Below are positions 1-11,063 of a stretch of DNA of 64,000 nt, piece by piece. The number at the start of each line of letters is the position of its first letter. Positions within the stretch are counted from its first letter, which is position 1. The notes under the pieces are model-generated. The model did no database searches, was not told the origin of the DNA, and saw only the letters and a list, made by a program, of their open reading frames with translations. The stretch comes from Siniperca chuatsi. Taxonomy: Eukaryota > Chordata > Actinopteri > Centrarchiformes > Sinipercidae. Position numbers and translations under genes: made by a program. Where the stretch lies: the NCBI RefSeq assembly GCF_020085105.1, contig NC_058051.1, positions 1,910,001 through 1,974,000 of the forward strand, given 5' to 3'.

Positions 1-1287
1 GTGGGAATACATGAATGGGAGCAGAAGCTCCGCACTATTAGAAGCAGACTGAGAAAAAGTCCCAAAGTGAAACCTGTGGATCACTTTCTCAAATGCTCCA
101 TGCTTTACCAGATACTGTAATTTAACGTTTTCATCCACATTTACTGGCATGTTTAGTAACTGGGGCTGCTGTTCTGACCAACGTACGCTGCAGGTGTATT
201 TAGAGGTCGCAGGTGTCTAAACAACACCTACTGTAAATGTTGGTTAGATATGTATCAGGTACACTGAAATAACGGCTTTAGCCACTTAATGACACACCTT
301 CTTTTTCACGAGTTACTTGATCCAAATACTGAAGGTTCTGGTTCAGAAATATGAAGTTTCTGAGCTTAAATTATTTCTATGATATTAAGGAAAGATTAAC
401 TGGGAGAAAGCGACTCCTGAAACTGACGTGGACAACACTGGTTCAAGAGCAGACAAAAGCAGAAGAATCTGGTTCTTTCTGTCGGGATCATTTGTTTTAT
501 TTCGTGGTAAAAACATAGTTTTCTCTTCATAAATCACTTTCCTCGTTTTCATGTTATTACGGCCGTTACCCAGACAGATGGATGTTACACTGGCCAGAAG
601 ACAAAAGTTTAAACTGCTGTGTTGAACTGCAAGTTATGTCATTTCCTGACAATCTAGTTGTTAACTGGCATCAACATATTAGTACTATTATTTAAGATGA
701 TATATAATATGATTCCTCCTTTACAGTGAATCAAAATCCCATCTTGCTCTGTGATTATGAGAAAAGAGCTGCACTACAACATCTCATCATACTTCAAAGA
801 ATTCGTTTTTCCTGAAATATCAAAACTTGAAACAAAGAAATGTTTTTTTTAAATCTACAGAAATTAAATCAGACATGTCTGATGAAGTGTAATGATGTCA
901 TATAACACTTTGATCCCTTCATAATATGTACGCTGAACTGGTTCAATATATCTCATTTGTATTTGTACAGGAACAGCGTTAAGAGACACAGAGTGCTCTG
1001 ACTGCAGTGGGGGAACAGATGCGACATTTACATCCTGTCAGCCACACACACAGTAAGAGAAGCTTCACATCAGACACCTGAATTCATATAACAGCAGTGA
1101 ATTCATGGTTTCCTACAAATGTTCCTGTAAAAAATGTCCCTCTATCATTCCAGATATGAATCATTAAATCTTCAGCTGACGACAGCAGGAACTGCATCAG
1201 CTGTATCAGAAAGAAGAAAAGATGCCAAAACAGAGGTAAGATTTGCTCAAATCCTGATCATGTTTTTGATAGATAATAATATTGTCG
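1..1287 (+). pseudogene. tnfrsf14: TNFRSF14-like copy 0, 3' fragment
   Basis: This is the downstream part of a fourth receptor copy, entering from the left edge. It matches copy A intron 4 to exon 6 (about 7570-8740). Two exons are readable. Exon 5 is 971-1052, after an acceptor ending TACAG; it keeps the [10 protein letters not shown] motif but is two codons shorter than in the other copies. Exon 6 starts at 1154. In exon 6 the conserved cysteine that should follow the splice is replaced by tyrosine (YESLNLQL instead of CGSINLQL). The DAECGEQ block and the membrane segment are missing. Homology ends near 1287, before the tail exons. The loss of a CRD4 cysteine and of all downstream exons argues that it is a dead copy. 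Exons further 5' lie outside the window. Confidence 0.75.
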
Positions 1288-1830
1288 ACAAACACTCTGT
1301 TCATCAGAGAGGCTTCATCAGCTCTACTGAGTGATGAGCAGCTGCCCTGCCTTTAACCTCTGTAGGAGAAGAGAGTGGATGTGGTAAAGGTTAAGATGGA
1401 GCCGTTTTCTAAATCAGTACTGGTGGGAAAGTGTAACCATTTCCAGTGGTAGGATGACGGGGGTGGGGTTTGTGAAAATCGGCAGCATCCACCAGCGCCT
1501 GTGAACGCACATTTACAAACAGTTTTGAAATGAAGAAATACAAAAATAAATAATTTTTAATAAGAGAAAATAGAAATACTAGCTCCTCCTACACGCTTGG
1601 AAGGGGAGGGTGAGGCGAGCTGTATTCAGTTGGTTGCAATCTGCAATTTCACCGCTAGATGGCACTAAATCCTTCACACTGCTGCAGACTCACCCGTCGA
1701 CAACTCTGAGTTGAAGCTGCATCAAAGCAATGAAAGATTTCAACTCTCTGCATTTTATGTGCCAGTACAATCATTGACTTTACTCTGATGACAAATGACA
1801 CAAATCATTAACTGTCATGTGACTTCATGC
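1288..1830. other. Junction sequence between receptor copies 0 and A, no gene
   Basis: This stretch matches neither the spacer found between copies A/B and B/C nor a receptor exon. Homology to copy 0 has ended, and homology to the upstream part of copy B starts only at about 1831. The signal-peptide exon that copies B and C carry about 150 bp before this point is absent. The stretch therefore looks like the scar of a deletion or unequal crossover that removed the whole spacer and exon 1 of copy A. Confidence 0.6.
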
Positions 1831-3309
1831 TATAACTCATCTGCAAAGGTGAAATGATGAACTCCTAATGATTCGTAGAACGAGCAGCAACATCTCAGTC
1901 GGTACTTTTAGCTGTCGTGGATGTGGTAATGTGGTTTTACTTTGTATTTTTTGGACATTAACTATCTGGGTGACTGAAACGGATCTACACAAACACAAAG
2001 TGTTGCCTGGTTTCTATCAGGGTTCATTTCAACAGCTTCTATCCATGGATTTGATTTGCAGTATGTTTTCATTTTAACAGGCTTCACTGAGACAGAAAAC
2101 CTTTTCTTACTCTTCACAGATACTTGTGATGAGTGTCTTCAGAGGACAGACCCTCACATGTCAGGGAGCGGAGTATCTGATAGGGAATAAATGCTGTCCA
2201 ATGTGTCCTGCTGGTAAGATCCATCTGAATGTTAAAGGAATATCTCACTTTCAGTTACATACAGAGTCTTTCTGTTATACTGCCAGGTGCCAGCAGTGAT
2301 TACCAGAATCAAGCACTTGTGTGCAGATCAGTGGAGTCAGTCTTACTCCCACGGTTGGTGCTGTTTATGTTCACAGGTGAAACGTATCGGTTTTATTCCG
2401 ACAGTAAAAGAATGACTCTGTAGTAGACAGCAGTGTGTGTCACTTTGCCGAGCTCACAACGTGCGCATTACCCTCAAGATTATACACTTTGATTTAATAG
2501 AAACATTATGTTGCATGAAATTAAATTGTTGGTTTTTCCTTTTCAACAGGAAGTCGAGTTAAAACAGATTGCACAGAGTTCAGAAGTACTTCCTGTCTGC
2601 CCTGCGTAGAGAGAACCTTCATGAATCAGCCTACTGGACTTAAACAGTGCTTTCCCTGTACAAACTGTGATGCAGGTAGTTTTTTGTTAATATTTCCTAA
2701 TCATTAGTAGATACCTATGACCAAGCCTACAGTTAAAGGCAGTAAGTCTGCTTATTACGGCAGGTCCCACTGTTAATGCTGTGTAAGAAGTGAGGAAACT
2801 GTTGAAGACAATGCCATTGCAAAGATGCAGAGACTCATTTTCAGAATCAGAATCAGAAATACTTTATTGATCCCCGTGGGGAAACTCTTTTGTTACAGCA
2901 GCTCACTATCACATCAGTGCACACTTGAATAGAAGTACTAGCAAAAAATATAATACACTATAATACAGGTCAGAAAATAAATTAAGTACCAAGTGGGTAT
3001 AAGTATAAAATAAAATAAGTGTGAAGTACAAAGTGGGTTTACCGGTTGATGATAATAATACGGTTTAAGGTAATAGTGCATGAACTGTCAGATTAAGTGT
3101 AGCTTATTAAGATTATAATGAGATAGAGGATATTGCACAGCAGTAATAGAGGTATGAATAAATATCAATATCAATAAATAGGGAATTTTAAACTGAAAAG
3201 GGTATATTGCACGTGAGTATTACACAGTAAGTATTGCACAATAATTTCAAGTATTGCAGAGATAATGATCTATGTCCATTTTAATACTTAGGGTCATACA
3301 GACTGACAC

Positions 3310-4743
3310 TTAGAGGGAGGAGTTAAAGAGTCTGATGGCCACAGGCAGGAATGACTTCCTGTGGCGCTCTGTGGTGCTTTTTGGGGGGATGAGTCTTCCG
3401 CTGAAGGTACTCCTTTGTTTGACCAGCATGTCATGGAGTGGGTGGCAGACACTGTCCAAGACGGTATGTAGTTTGGCCAGCATCCTCCTCTCTGACACCA
3501 CCGACAGAGAGTCCAGCTCCACCCCCACAATGTCGCTGGCCTTACGGATCAGTTTGTTGAGTCTGTTAACGTCCGCTACCCTCAACCTGCTGCCCCAGCA
3601 TGCAACAGCATACAGGATAGCACTGGCCACCACAGACTCATAAAACATCCTCAGCATTGTCCAGCAGATGTTGAAGGACCTCAGCCTCCTCAGAAAATAG
3701 AGGCGGCTCTGGCCTTTCCTGTACAGAGCTTGAGTGTTCTTAGCCCAGTCCAGTTTGTTGTCCATGTGTACTCCCAGGTACTTGTAATCCTCTACAATGT
3801 CCACACTGACCCCTTGGATGGAAACCGGGGTCACTGGGGCCTTGGCCCTTCGTAGGTCTACAACCAGCTCCTTAGACTTTGTCGCATTGAGCTGCAGATA
3901 GTTCTGCTCACACCATGAGACAAAGTTCCCCATCACAGCCCTGTACTCAGTCTCATCACCACCGCTGATACATCCCACCACAGCAGAGTCATCAGAAAAC
4001 TTCTGAAGGTGGCAGGACTCTGTGTGGTGGCTGAAGTCCGTGGTGTAGATGGTGAAGAGGAAGGGAGAGAGGACAGTCCCCTGAGGGGCCCCAGTGTTGC
4101 TGACCACGCTGTCCGACACACAGTGCTGCAGACGCACATGCTGTGGTCTGCCAGTCAGGTAGTCCATGATCCAGGACATGAGGGGGGCATCCACCTGCAT
4201 CGCTGCCAGCTTCTCACCCAGCAGGGCTGGCCGGATGGTGTTGAAAACACTGGAGAAGTCAAAAAACATGATCCTCAACGTGCTTGCTGCCTTGTCCAGG
4301 TGGGTGTGGATGCAGTTCAGCAGGAAGATGATGGCATCCTCAACTCCCAGCCGGGGCTTGTAGGCGAACTGAAGGGGGCCCAGGAGGAGTCTGACCATGG
4401 GCCGCAGCTGTTCCAGCACTAGTCTCTCCAGGGTCTTCATTATGTGGGAGGTCAGTGCCACCAGTCTGTAGTCCTTGGAGCCACTGGGATGCGACGTCTT
4501 CGGCACAGGAATGAGGCAAGATGTCTTCCACAGAACAGGGACTCTTTGAAGACTCAGGCTCAGATTGAAAACATGTTGAAGAACTCCACATAACTGGCGG
4601 GCACAGGCTTTTAGCACCCCGGGGCTAACTCCATTGGGGCCTGCAGCCTTGTTTGAGTGGAGTTTCATCAGGTCAGTAGTCAGGCACACAGCAGAGGTTA
4701 CAGGTGGGGGGGGGGGGGGGGTCATCAGTGTGAAGAGGGCCAT
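3310..4743 (-). CDS. LINE reverse transcriptase (ORF2, C-terminal part)
   Basis: A 477-residue open frame encoding the RNA-dependent DNA polymerase used for target-primed reverse transcription. Visible motifs in order: NKAAGPNGVSP near residue 31, AYKPRLGVEDA near 127, the motif A aspartate in FFDFSSVFNTI (about 160-170), GAPQGTVLSP (218-227), and the catalytic FSDD box (249-252), an F-x-DD variant of YADD. Downstream LQLNATKSKE and YKYLGV are thumb-region motifs usual for L2/CR1/jockey-type LINEs. The first methionine is probably not a true start, since the frame should continue from the endonuclease. A homopolymeric G tract around 4707-4722 gives a run of prolines at the N-terminus and may hide a frameshift. 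Confidence 0.85.
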   Translation of the reverse strand: MALFTLMTPPPPPPVTSAVCLTTDLMKLHSNKAAGPNGVSPGVLKACARQLCGVLQHVFNLSLSLQRVPVLWKTSCLIPVPKTSHPSGSKDYRLVALTSHIMKTLERLVLEQLRPMVRLLLGPLQFAYKPRLGVEDAIIFLLNCIHTHLDKAASTLRIMFFDFSSVFNTIRPALLGEKLAAMQVDAPLMSWIMDYLTGRPQHVRLQHCVSDSVVSNTGAPQGTVLSPFLFTIYTTDFSHHTESCHLQKFSDDSAVVGCISGGDETEYRAVMGNFVSWCEQNYLQLNATKSKELVVDLRRAKAPVTPVSIQGVSVDIVEDYKYLGVHMDNKLDWAKNTQALYRKGQSRLYFLRRLRSFNICWTMLRMFYESVVASAILYAVACWGSRLRVADVNRLNKLIRKASDIVGVELDSLSVVSERRMLAKLHTVLDSVCHPLHDMLVKQRSTFSGRLIPPKSTTERHRKSFLPVAIRLFNSSL

Positions 4744-4779
4744 TAGCCTGAGAGACAGTTGAGGGGGAGTAGGACTCTC

Positions 4780-5620
4780 CTAGGAACATGGAGGAGGGGG
4801 GAGCAGTGGACTCAGAGGAGCCTGAGGACCGACAGCAGCTGAGTTAGAGGGGGGATGAGCAGGAGCCGGTGTGTCGAATCTGTTAAAGAACAGATTAAGT
4901 TCGTTGGCCCTGTCCAAGCTGCCTTCAGCTCCTCTGCTGCCAGTCGGTCTTAAGCCCGTGATGCTCTTCATGCCACTCCAGACCTCTCTCATGTTGTTCT
5001 GCTGGAGTTTCCGCTCCAGCTGTATGAGAGCTGTATGCATCCTTAACGTTAGCATACAGCAAGTCCAGTGTCCTCTCCTCTCTAGTAGGACAATTCACAT
5101 ACTGGGTGAAATTAGTCAGTGTTGTTGAAACACTGACACGGCTGAAGTCACCCGAGATTAATATGAGTGCACTCGGGTGTTGAGTCTGGAGTTGTGCTAT
5201 GGCGGTGTGAATGGTGTTGCACGCCGATGCTGGGTTAGCAGAGGGGGGGATGTAAACAGCCACAACAATGGCATGTGAGAATTCACGTGGCAGATAATAT
5301 GGCCAGAGTCCCACAGCTAACAGTTCAATGTCCGGGCTACAGATACTCTGCTTGATAGTAACGTGACCAGGGTTACACCATCTGTTGTTAACCGGAATAA
5401 CAAGCCCGCTGCCTTTCCGCTTACCGCTCCCGGTGTGATCCCTGTCGGTCCGAACAGTCTGAAAGCCGTCGATGGAAACGTTATGATCCAGGATATCCTG
5501 GTGTAGCCATGTCTCTGAGAAGCACATCAAACTACACTCACGGAAGTCGGTGCCCTGACCGAGTAGCAGGAGAAGAAGTTCCACGGCGAAAAAAAGTACT
5601 AAAACACTTTCTACTCTCAT
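4780..5620 (-). pseudogene. LINE endonuclease domain with internal deletion
   Basis: The frame 4925-5620 begins at a methionine just after the 5' leader and shows APE-type endonuclease motifs: CFSETWLHQD, AVYIPPSANPAS, and a GDFS version of the usual GDFN. It reads into TLDLLYANVKDAY and then loses frame near 5050. The overlapping frame 4780-5055 carries the linker (QLERKLQQNN, ITGLRP) that normally precedes the polymerase. The C-terminal endonuclease part with its SDH motif is therefore missing, and the two pieces are joined out of frame. This copy could not nick target DNA by itself. Confidence 0.75.
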
Positions 5621-5767
5621 TTTTGTAAATAGCGTAGTTTAAATTATACTTACACACAAGTTACTCAAGTTTGGAAGAAAAAGGAAAAGTTAGAAAAAGT
5701 AAGACGGCGAGACGGAGCTACGGCAACAGGCAGCATGCACGTTGACGCATACGCACTTGCACTTTTG

Positions 5768-6967
5768 ATGAGTTTACTGCACATTACTGATTTTGCACTA
5801 ATGAAAATGAAAGACTGCATGCAAAAACAAAGACCTCATGTGTTATGAAATACTCTGAAATACTGCGATACCAGTGAAGACATTTTGTGTGTGACAACAG
5901 GCACGTAAGTAAGCCACAAGACCTTCGAAATGACGACAAGTTCTGTTTCTTTTGCAATTAAAGCACAAGAAACACAGGTTTAAGGTTCAAAAAGAGGGTT
6001 TATTTTCCCCCAAAAGATTCAACAAAACACATTATTAAGGACAACTAAATTCAGAAAATGATAAGGCCCTTAAAAGAGGCCAGCAAAACAACACATTAGG
6101 TTAACTAACCGACCTAACAGAATGAGACATGAGGGCAACATATATACTGGGTGATCAAACCAATAAACACACGGGGGGGGCATAGACAACAACTACAACT
6201 CAAACACTAAGACCCCTGATCTCCCCCCATGCTGTCAGAGCTTGTGGTATGGTCCTTGGCTTGGGCCTCTGCATGAAGGCAGGCTCCGCCCTCATCCCCA
6301 TCTTTTGCCAGACCAGGAAGGAGAACTCAGCAGTAGCTCAGGGTAGCTCAAGGCATAGAGAAGAGCATTAGCATAACTTAATCAAACCAAACAGTATGAC
6401 AAAACAATGTAAAGTAAATGTGTGCACTTAATCTAGAGGCAGTGCGTGTCCAAAGGTGCCAATAAACAAATTCTAAACCAAACAGATTGTGTTTGTCATT
6501 TTAAGCGTCTGCAAATGAAAATAACTAAACGTGGTAATGATGTGGGCGAGTGTTAAACCTTGGACCTTTCATTCTGTGGCTGTGGCCACGGCCATCAAAG
6601 CTGTTAATATCAGCAGAGATTTTGCTGTACTCCTGTGTTTTCCTCAGTTTTTAAACAGCAATAAGCAAGTTTTAACAGTGGGATTTGCAGTAATGATAGA
6701 TCTGACTTCTCCAGAAGTCACTGGTACCTTCCATCTTTTTTCCACTGGGTTGTTTTATTCTCCACCCAATCAAATCATAAAAGACAAATCAGATGTTTTC
6801 CCATGACTTCATAAATTAGGTAAACTACTGTTTTACATTTACTAAAAATGTCATTCAAAACTAAAGATCGCCTTTAAGTCCGAAAAGAAATAGCATGTTG
6901 CTCTCTAGTAGATTAAACAGAATAAAGGTTTAATATCTCCATATGTAACCTCCACATGTGTTGACAG
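5768..6967 (+). other. Rest of copy A intron 3, insert shared with copy B only
   Basis: The sequence aligns with 23970-24861 of copy B apart from about 300 bp (roughly 5869-6172) missing there. It is absent from copy C, where intron 3 is only about 217 bp. It is AT-rich. A 91-codon frame at 6531-6806 recurs at 24424-24699, but nothing in it resembles a known domain and it lies inside an intron. I regard the block as an older repeat inserted before the A/B split or spread by conversion. Confidence 0.5.
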
Positions 6968-9180
6968 GTTCTGGTTTAAAGACAAAGACGTCATGTACAA
7001 CAACATCAGATGCAGTTTGTGAACCACTGGAGGGATTCTACTGTGTGGACTCTGCAGAGGACGGCTGTGCGGCCGCACAGAAACACACAAGCTGTCGACC
7101 AGGACAATACATCCGTCAGAAAGGTTGGTTTTCTTGTGCTGACTTTAAGGTTATAGGTATAGTTTAAGTTTTAAAGTTCAGGGAAACTGACCTTATTGAC
7201 TTAAAGCTGCAAGTGGTGATTTCTGACCACTAGATGGCAGAACAGAAGCACCAAAATAAATTTGTAGAAAGCGCTAAGTTCAGACCAGTTGAGTCATCCG
7301 GTCAGCCTGTAGCCGTCAATGAGGGAACGTTCAGATGGTCAACCGACTGAGTAAAACCACTGAAGCTGATTAGTTACAGTGTGCAGTGTATGTAAAGTAA
7401 CAAAAACATAATTGGAAATAGATTCATGTACAAAAACTCTGTAAAATCCAAGATACTACCTGGGATATGCTCCATCTTGGCTTTTACATTGGCTCTATTC
7501 GGTATAGATCACTCCTGGGAAATGGTGTGAAAATGGGTTGGGTTGTGTTTTTAAGATTTTTCCAACATAAAACTGGCGGGAATGCGTGAATGGGAGCAGA
7601 AGCTCCGCACTATTAGAAGCAGACTGAGAAAAAGCCCCAAAGTGAAACCTGTGGATCACTTTCGTACGCTGCAGGTGTATTTAGAGGCTGCAGGTGTCTA
7701 AATAACACCTGCTGTAAATGTTGGTTAGATATGTATCAGGTACACTGAAATAACGGCTTTAGCCACTTAATGACACATCTTCTTTTTCACGTTACTTGAT
7801 CCAAATACTGAAGGTTCTGGTTCAGAAATATGAAGTTTCTGAGCTTAAATTATTTATGATATTAAGGAAAGATTAACTGGGAGAAAGCGACTCCTGAAAC
7901 TGACGTGGACAACACTGGTTCAAGAGCAGACAAAAGCAGAAGAATCTTGTTCTTTCTGTCGGGATCATTTGTTTTATTTCGTGGTAAAAACATAGTTTTC
8001 TCTTCATAAATCACTTTCTGCAAGTAACTGCAAGTTATGTAATTTCCTGACAATCTAGTTGTTAACTGGCATCAACATATTAGTACTATTATTTAAGATG
8101 ATATATAATATGATTCCTCCTTTACAGTGAATCAAAATCCCATCTTGCTCTGTGATTATGAGAAAAGAGCTGCACTACAACATCTCATCATACTTCAAAG
8201 AATTCATTTTTCCTGAAATATCAAAACTTGAAACAAAGAAATGTTTTTTTAAATCTACTGAAATTAAATCAGACATGTCTGATGAAGTGTAATGATGTCA
8301 TATAACACTTTGATCCCTTCATAATATGTACGCTGAACTGGTTCAATATATCTCATTTGTATTTGTACAGGAACAGCGTTAAGAGACACAGAGTGCTCTG
8401 ACTGCAGTGGGGGGACATTTTCAGATGGGACATTTACATCCTGTCGGCCACACACACAGTAAGAGAAGCTTCACATCAGACACCTGAATTCTTCCAACAG
8501 CAGTGAATTCATGGTTTCCTACAAATGTTCCTGTAAAAAATGTCCCTCTATCATTCCAGATGTGGATCAATAAATCTTCAGCTGAGAGCAGGAACTGCTT
8601 CAGCTGATGCTGAATGTGGAGAACAAAGTTCAAACACGACAGGAACTGCATCAGCTGTATCAGAAAGAAGAAAAGATGCCAAAACAAAGGTAAGATTTGC
8701 TTAAAACCTGATCATGTTTTTGATAGATATTAATATTGTCTGTCACATCATGAAGTTGTTGATTAAGGTGTTTGTTGGTAATGTTTTATTACAGAAAGAA
8801 AAACAAATGCAGAAAATCCCCAACAGGTATGTTTTATTCTCCCTTTACTGTTATTACTGCGTCCATTTCACTGTATGTACAGTACAAAGTAGGAGTGATG
8901 TTTCTTCTAAGTAATTAAATGATGTCACTCATTTATCAATATTTCACAAAACAGGAGCCTCTGAGTGGAAAAGACAACAGACGTGTTCACAGCTGCAGGT
9001 AAGACAGCAGTGTCTTCTACACTGAAATGTTCACTGACTGAGGACTGTCTGACTGAGCTACACTCTCTGATGTCTTTACAAATGTACCAGATGTTTCTGC
9101 TTAAACTAAATGTTTCTCTCCTCAGGATGAGACAGTTCCTGTTTAAACATGCAGACAGTGTTTTGTACACTGTGGAGTGA

Positions 9181-9574
9181 ATGTGCTCTAGAATCCAGTC
9201 ATAATCCAGTTGGATGCTGGCACATTGTCTTTGCAGTGTACAGAAATGAAACAGTCCCAGCTGAAGGTCCTTTTTTTTCTGTCAACGAGTTGAAATTGTA
9301 TCTCACTGCTGACTCAGCTGATAAAAACAGAACACTAGGTATTATATGAATTACATGTGTTGATGTTTGTTTAAATCTAATGCTCCCTGTAGTTCAAACA
9401 TCATTAATCATTATTTTGTAATATAAAATAAAGTTTTTGTAAAGAAGCCATTACTGAATTTGATAGTATTTATTGGAAAATGATTACAAGAACAGTTTTC
9501 ATTAGATTGTTTACATTAAACATTAAAAAGAAAAAGTGTCACAAAATAGAAATCAGTGGAAGAAGAAATATTCA
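9181..9574. other. 3' flank of receptor copy A, no gene
   Basis: The sequence follows the last exon relic of copy A and is unlike the corresponding flanks of B and C. It contains AATAAA at 9427-9432, which could end a copy A transcript. No coding signal is seen. Confidence 0.4.
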
Positions 9575-10140
9575 GATTCTTTACTTAAGTAAAAGTACTA
9601 ATACCACACTGTGAAAATACTCCACTACAAGTAAAAGTCCTGCAATCTTAAAGGTGGGGTATGCGATTCTGGAGAAATCCAATACCATGACAAATACCAT
9701 GATATAGAGTGAACAGCGACACAGCACGTAATGTAACTAACGTTAAGCTGAAAGTCCGTGGGCAAGTCATTTAACGTTACCGGACACACAAATCATCGCT
9801 GGAATGATTTGTGTGGCTCGGTCCGAGCTAGCCGACCATGAGGTGATATTCTCTGAATTTGACAAAAAGACGTGTATTGGATTACAATCACATACCCCAC
9901 CTTTAAGTAAAAGTATTTAAGGATTTTCAGCAAAATGTAAAAGTATTCACTGTGCAGTAAACTGCTCCCTGTCAGTGTTTTATTATATTGATTATATAGA
10001 TATATATAGATTCATATTCCTGCTGCATTCATGTGTGTGTTGCATTTTACTGCTGCAGATGTTTAAGGTTGAGCTCATTTTAACTGCTTTATATACTGTT
10101 GGGTAGTTTAATCTGCAGCAATGCATCATGGTCTATAAGA
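9575..10140. repeat. Fish interspersed repeat with a nested MITE
   Basis: The outer repeat is recognisable from the repeated motif AAGTAAAAGT on both sides (9585-9640 and 9905-9925) and its AT-rich continuation to about 10140. It is interrupted by the inverted-repeat element annotated separately at 9648-9906. The block is private to unit A. Confidence 0.5.
9648..9906. mobile_element. MITE with about 21-bp terminal inverted repeats
   Basis: The left end TTAAAGGTGGGGTATGCGAT and the right end AATCACATACCCCACCTTTA are near-perfect inverted complements enclosing about 259 bp with no coding capacity. A related copy, lacking the left end, lies at 51294-51493 (shared GGGCAAGTCATT, GACAAAAAGACGTGTATTGG and the terminal CCCCACCTTTAA). 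The outermost TTAA may be a target duplication, as in piggyBac-type elements, or part of the repeat; the superfamily cannot be decided here. Confidence 0.7.
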
Positions 10141-10664
10141 TCATCATATGTTTGTAGCATCGCTGTCCTGTGAGAACCACGTATCTCTAAAAAGTCAACT
10201 TTTCATGAGCTCAGAAAAACAGCCTGTTTTCAGCTCTGTGACGATGCGTTTTCCAGCTGATCATTTTCTCAACACAAAACACCTAATCTTTCATTCTATC
10301 ACAAACAGGTGGAGATACATGGTTTTCAAAACACAAATGTAGTGAAGTAATAAATATACTTATATTCCACCGCTGGAAATAAAGTCACAACTTTAAATCC
10401 TGAGTAAAATGTGCTCAGGATCTTTTACCTCACCTTCCAGAGGAAGGGGGCACAAAAGGAAAAGGCCCTGCAGCCAGCTGACTTGAACTTGACTCTCTTG
10501 AAGGAGATCAGACAGGTATGGAGGGGGGAGCCCATTTCCAATTTTATAAGTCATTAAAAGCAGCCGGGATCAAACAAAAGCCTCTGCATCAGCCATGGAC
10601 AGAAACGACCGGATTTTAGCTTTAGTTTTGTTGTGTAAGTCAAAGAAGGCGGTCTGGATTCTTG
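10141..10664. other. Unit A-specific spacer, no gene
   Basis: No match to units B or C and no supported exon. A 64-codon frame (10148-10342) has no recognisable motif. Confidence 0.35.
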
Positions 10665-10813
10665 GAAGGAAAGGTCTTTAGGAGGCTCTCACCCTCCCTA
10701 ACACTTTGACAATGTTCAGTCCAAATCTATGTCTCCTGTTGTTCATACAGGCCTTTTTCACACAAGACATTCTCACACGTCACAGCAGGAAAAGCACATA
10801 AATACTCAACTTG
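10665..10813 (+). repeat. 145-bp direct repeat, left copy
   Basis: Nearly identical to 11633-11779 in the same orientation (AGGTCTTTAGGAGGCTCTCA through AAGCACATAAATACTCAA). Units B and C have only the right-hand copy (29587-29728 and 48747-48888), so this is a local duplication within unit A, directly at the edge of the A-specific block. Confidence 0.8.
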
Positions 10814-10847
10814 ACTAACTCATCTGAATCTCAAAGGTGTCTGATAT

Positions 10848-11063
10848 CTATTGAACTTGTGTTTGACTTGCTGAAGAGCAGACTGAAGGTGAAGATGGCT
10901 GCAGTGCAGGCCTGACAGCATTACCAGGGAGGAAGTGAGCGTGAAAGGCGTCTGCTGATGTCTGTGGGTTGTACTGTAGATTCAAGTCACTGATTGCAGA
11001 GCTCTGAAAGTTTAGTTGTCCAACACATTTTGGTTCCCTCTTACCTCCACTGTCTGAATCCAT
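10848..11063 (-). other. Exon-like minus-strand ORF conserved in three units (A)
   Basis: A 71-codon frame starting MDSDSGGKREP. It recurs almost unchanged at 28763-28978 and 47923-48138. Directly after MDSDSG the minus strand reads GGAG|GTAAGAGG, a strong 5' splice donor, so the real coding part could be only a short first exon of a minus-strand gene. The product is not recognised. Conservation among units proves little by itself because the whole unit is recently duplicated. It may equally be a chance frame. Confidence 0.3.

Larger units (their letters stand above)
2838..5767 (-). mobile_element. LINE of L2/Rex1-like type, inserted in copy A intron 3
   Basis: This segment is missing from the same place in copy B (near 23970) and copy C (near 42405), so it is an insertion private to unit A. 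On the minus strand it runs from a 5' leader (about 5767-5621) through an endonuclease remnant and reverse transcriptase to a 3' UTR and a tail of short TTCTGA-type repeats next to an AATAAA signal (around 2838-2875). A tail of short tandem repeats rather than poly(A) is typical of L2/CR1-group LINEs of fish. The clade within that group is uncertain. An internal deletion in the endonuclease makes it non-autonomous. Confidence 0.85.
2120..8964 (+). pseudogene. tnfrsf14: TNFRSF14-like copy A, lacks signal and transmembrane segments
   Basis: Exons by homology and splice sites: 2120-2213 (CRD1, with LTCQGAEYLIG), 2550-2675 (CRD1/2), 6968-7123 (CRD2/3), 8371-8458 (CRD3/4), 8560-8689, 8795-8826, and 8955 to a stop at 8962-8964. 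All ectodomain cysteines seen in copies B and C are kept. Two defects stand out. The first coding exon with the signal peptide is missing, because homology begins only at 1831. In exon 6 the bases encoding the membrane helix are deleted, so CGEQSSNTTGT runs directly into a frame-shifted tail (ASAVSERRKDAKTK) that stops after IPNRSL. Any product would be a soluble ectodomain, but no secretion signal is visible. It is probably a pseudogene, or a decoy receptor if an alternative first exon exists outside the homologous part. A poly(A) signal AATAAA lies at 9427-9432. Confidence 0.7.

Noticed and set aside
4009..4422. + strand frame of 137 codons
   Set aside because: Antisense shadow of the LINE reverse transcriptase.
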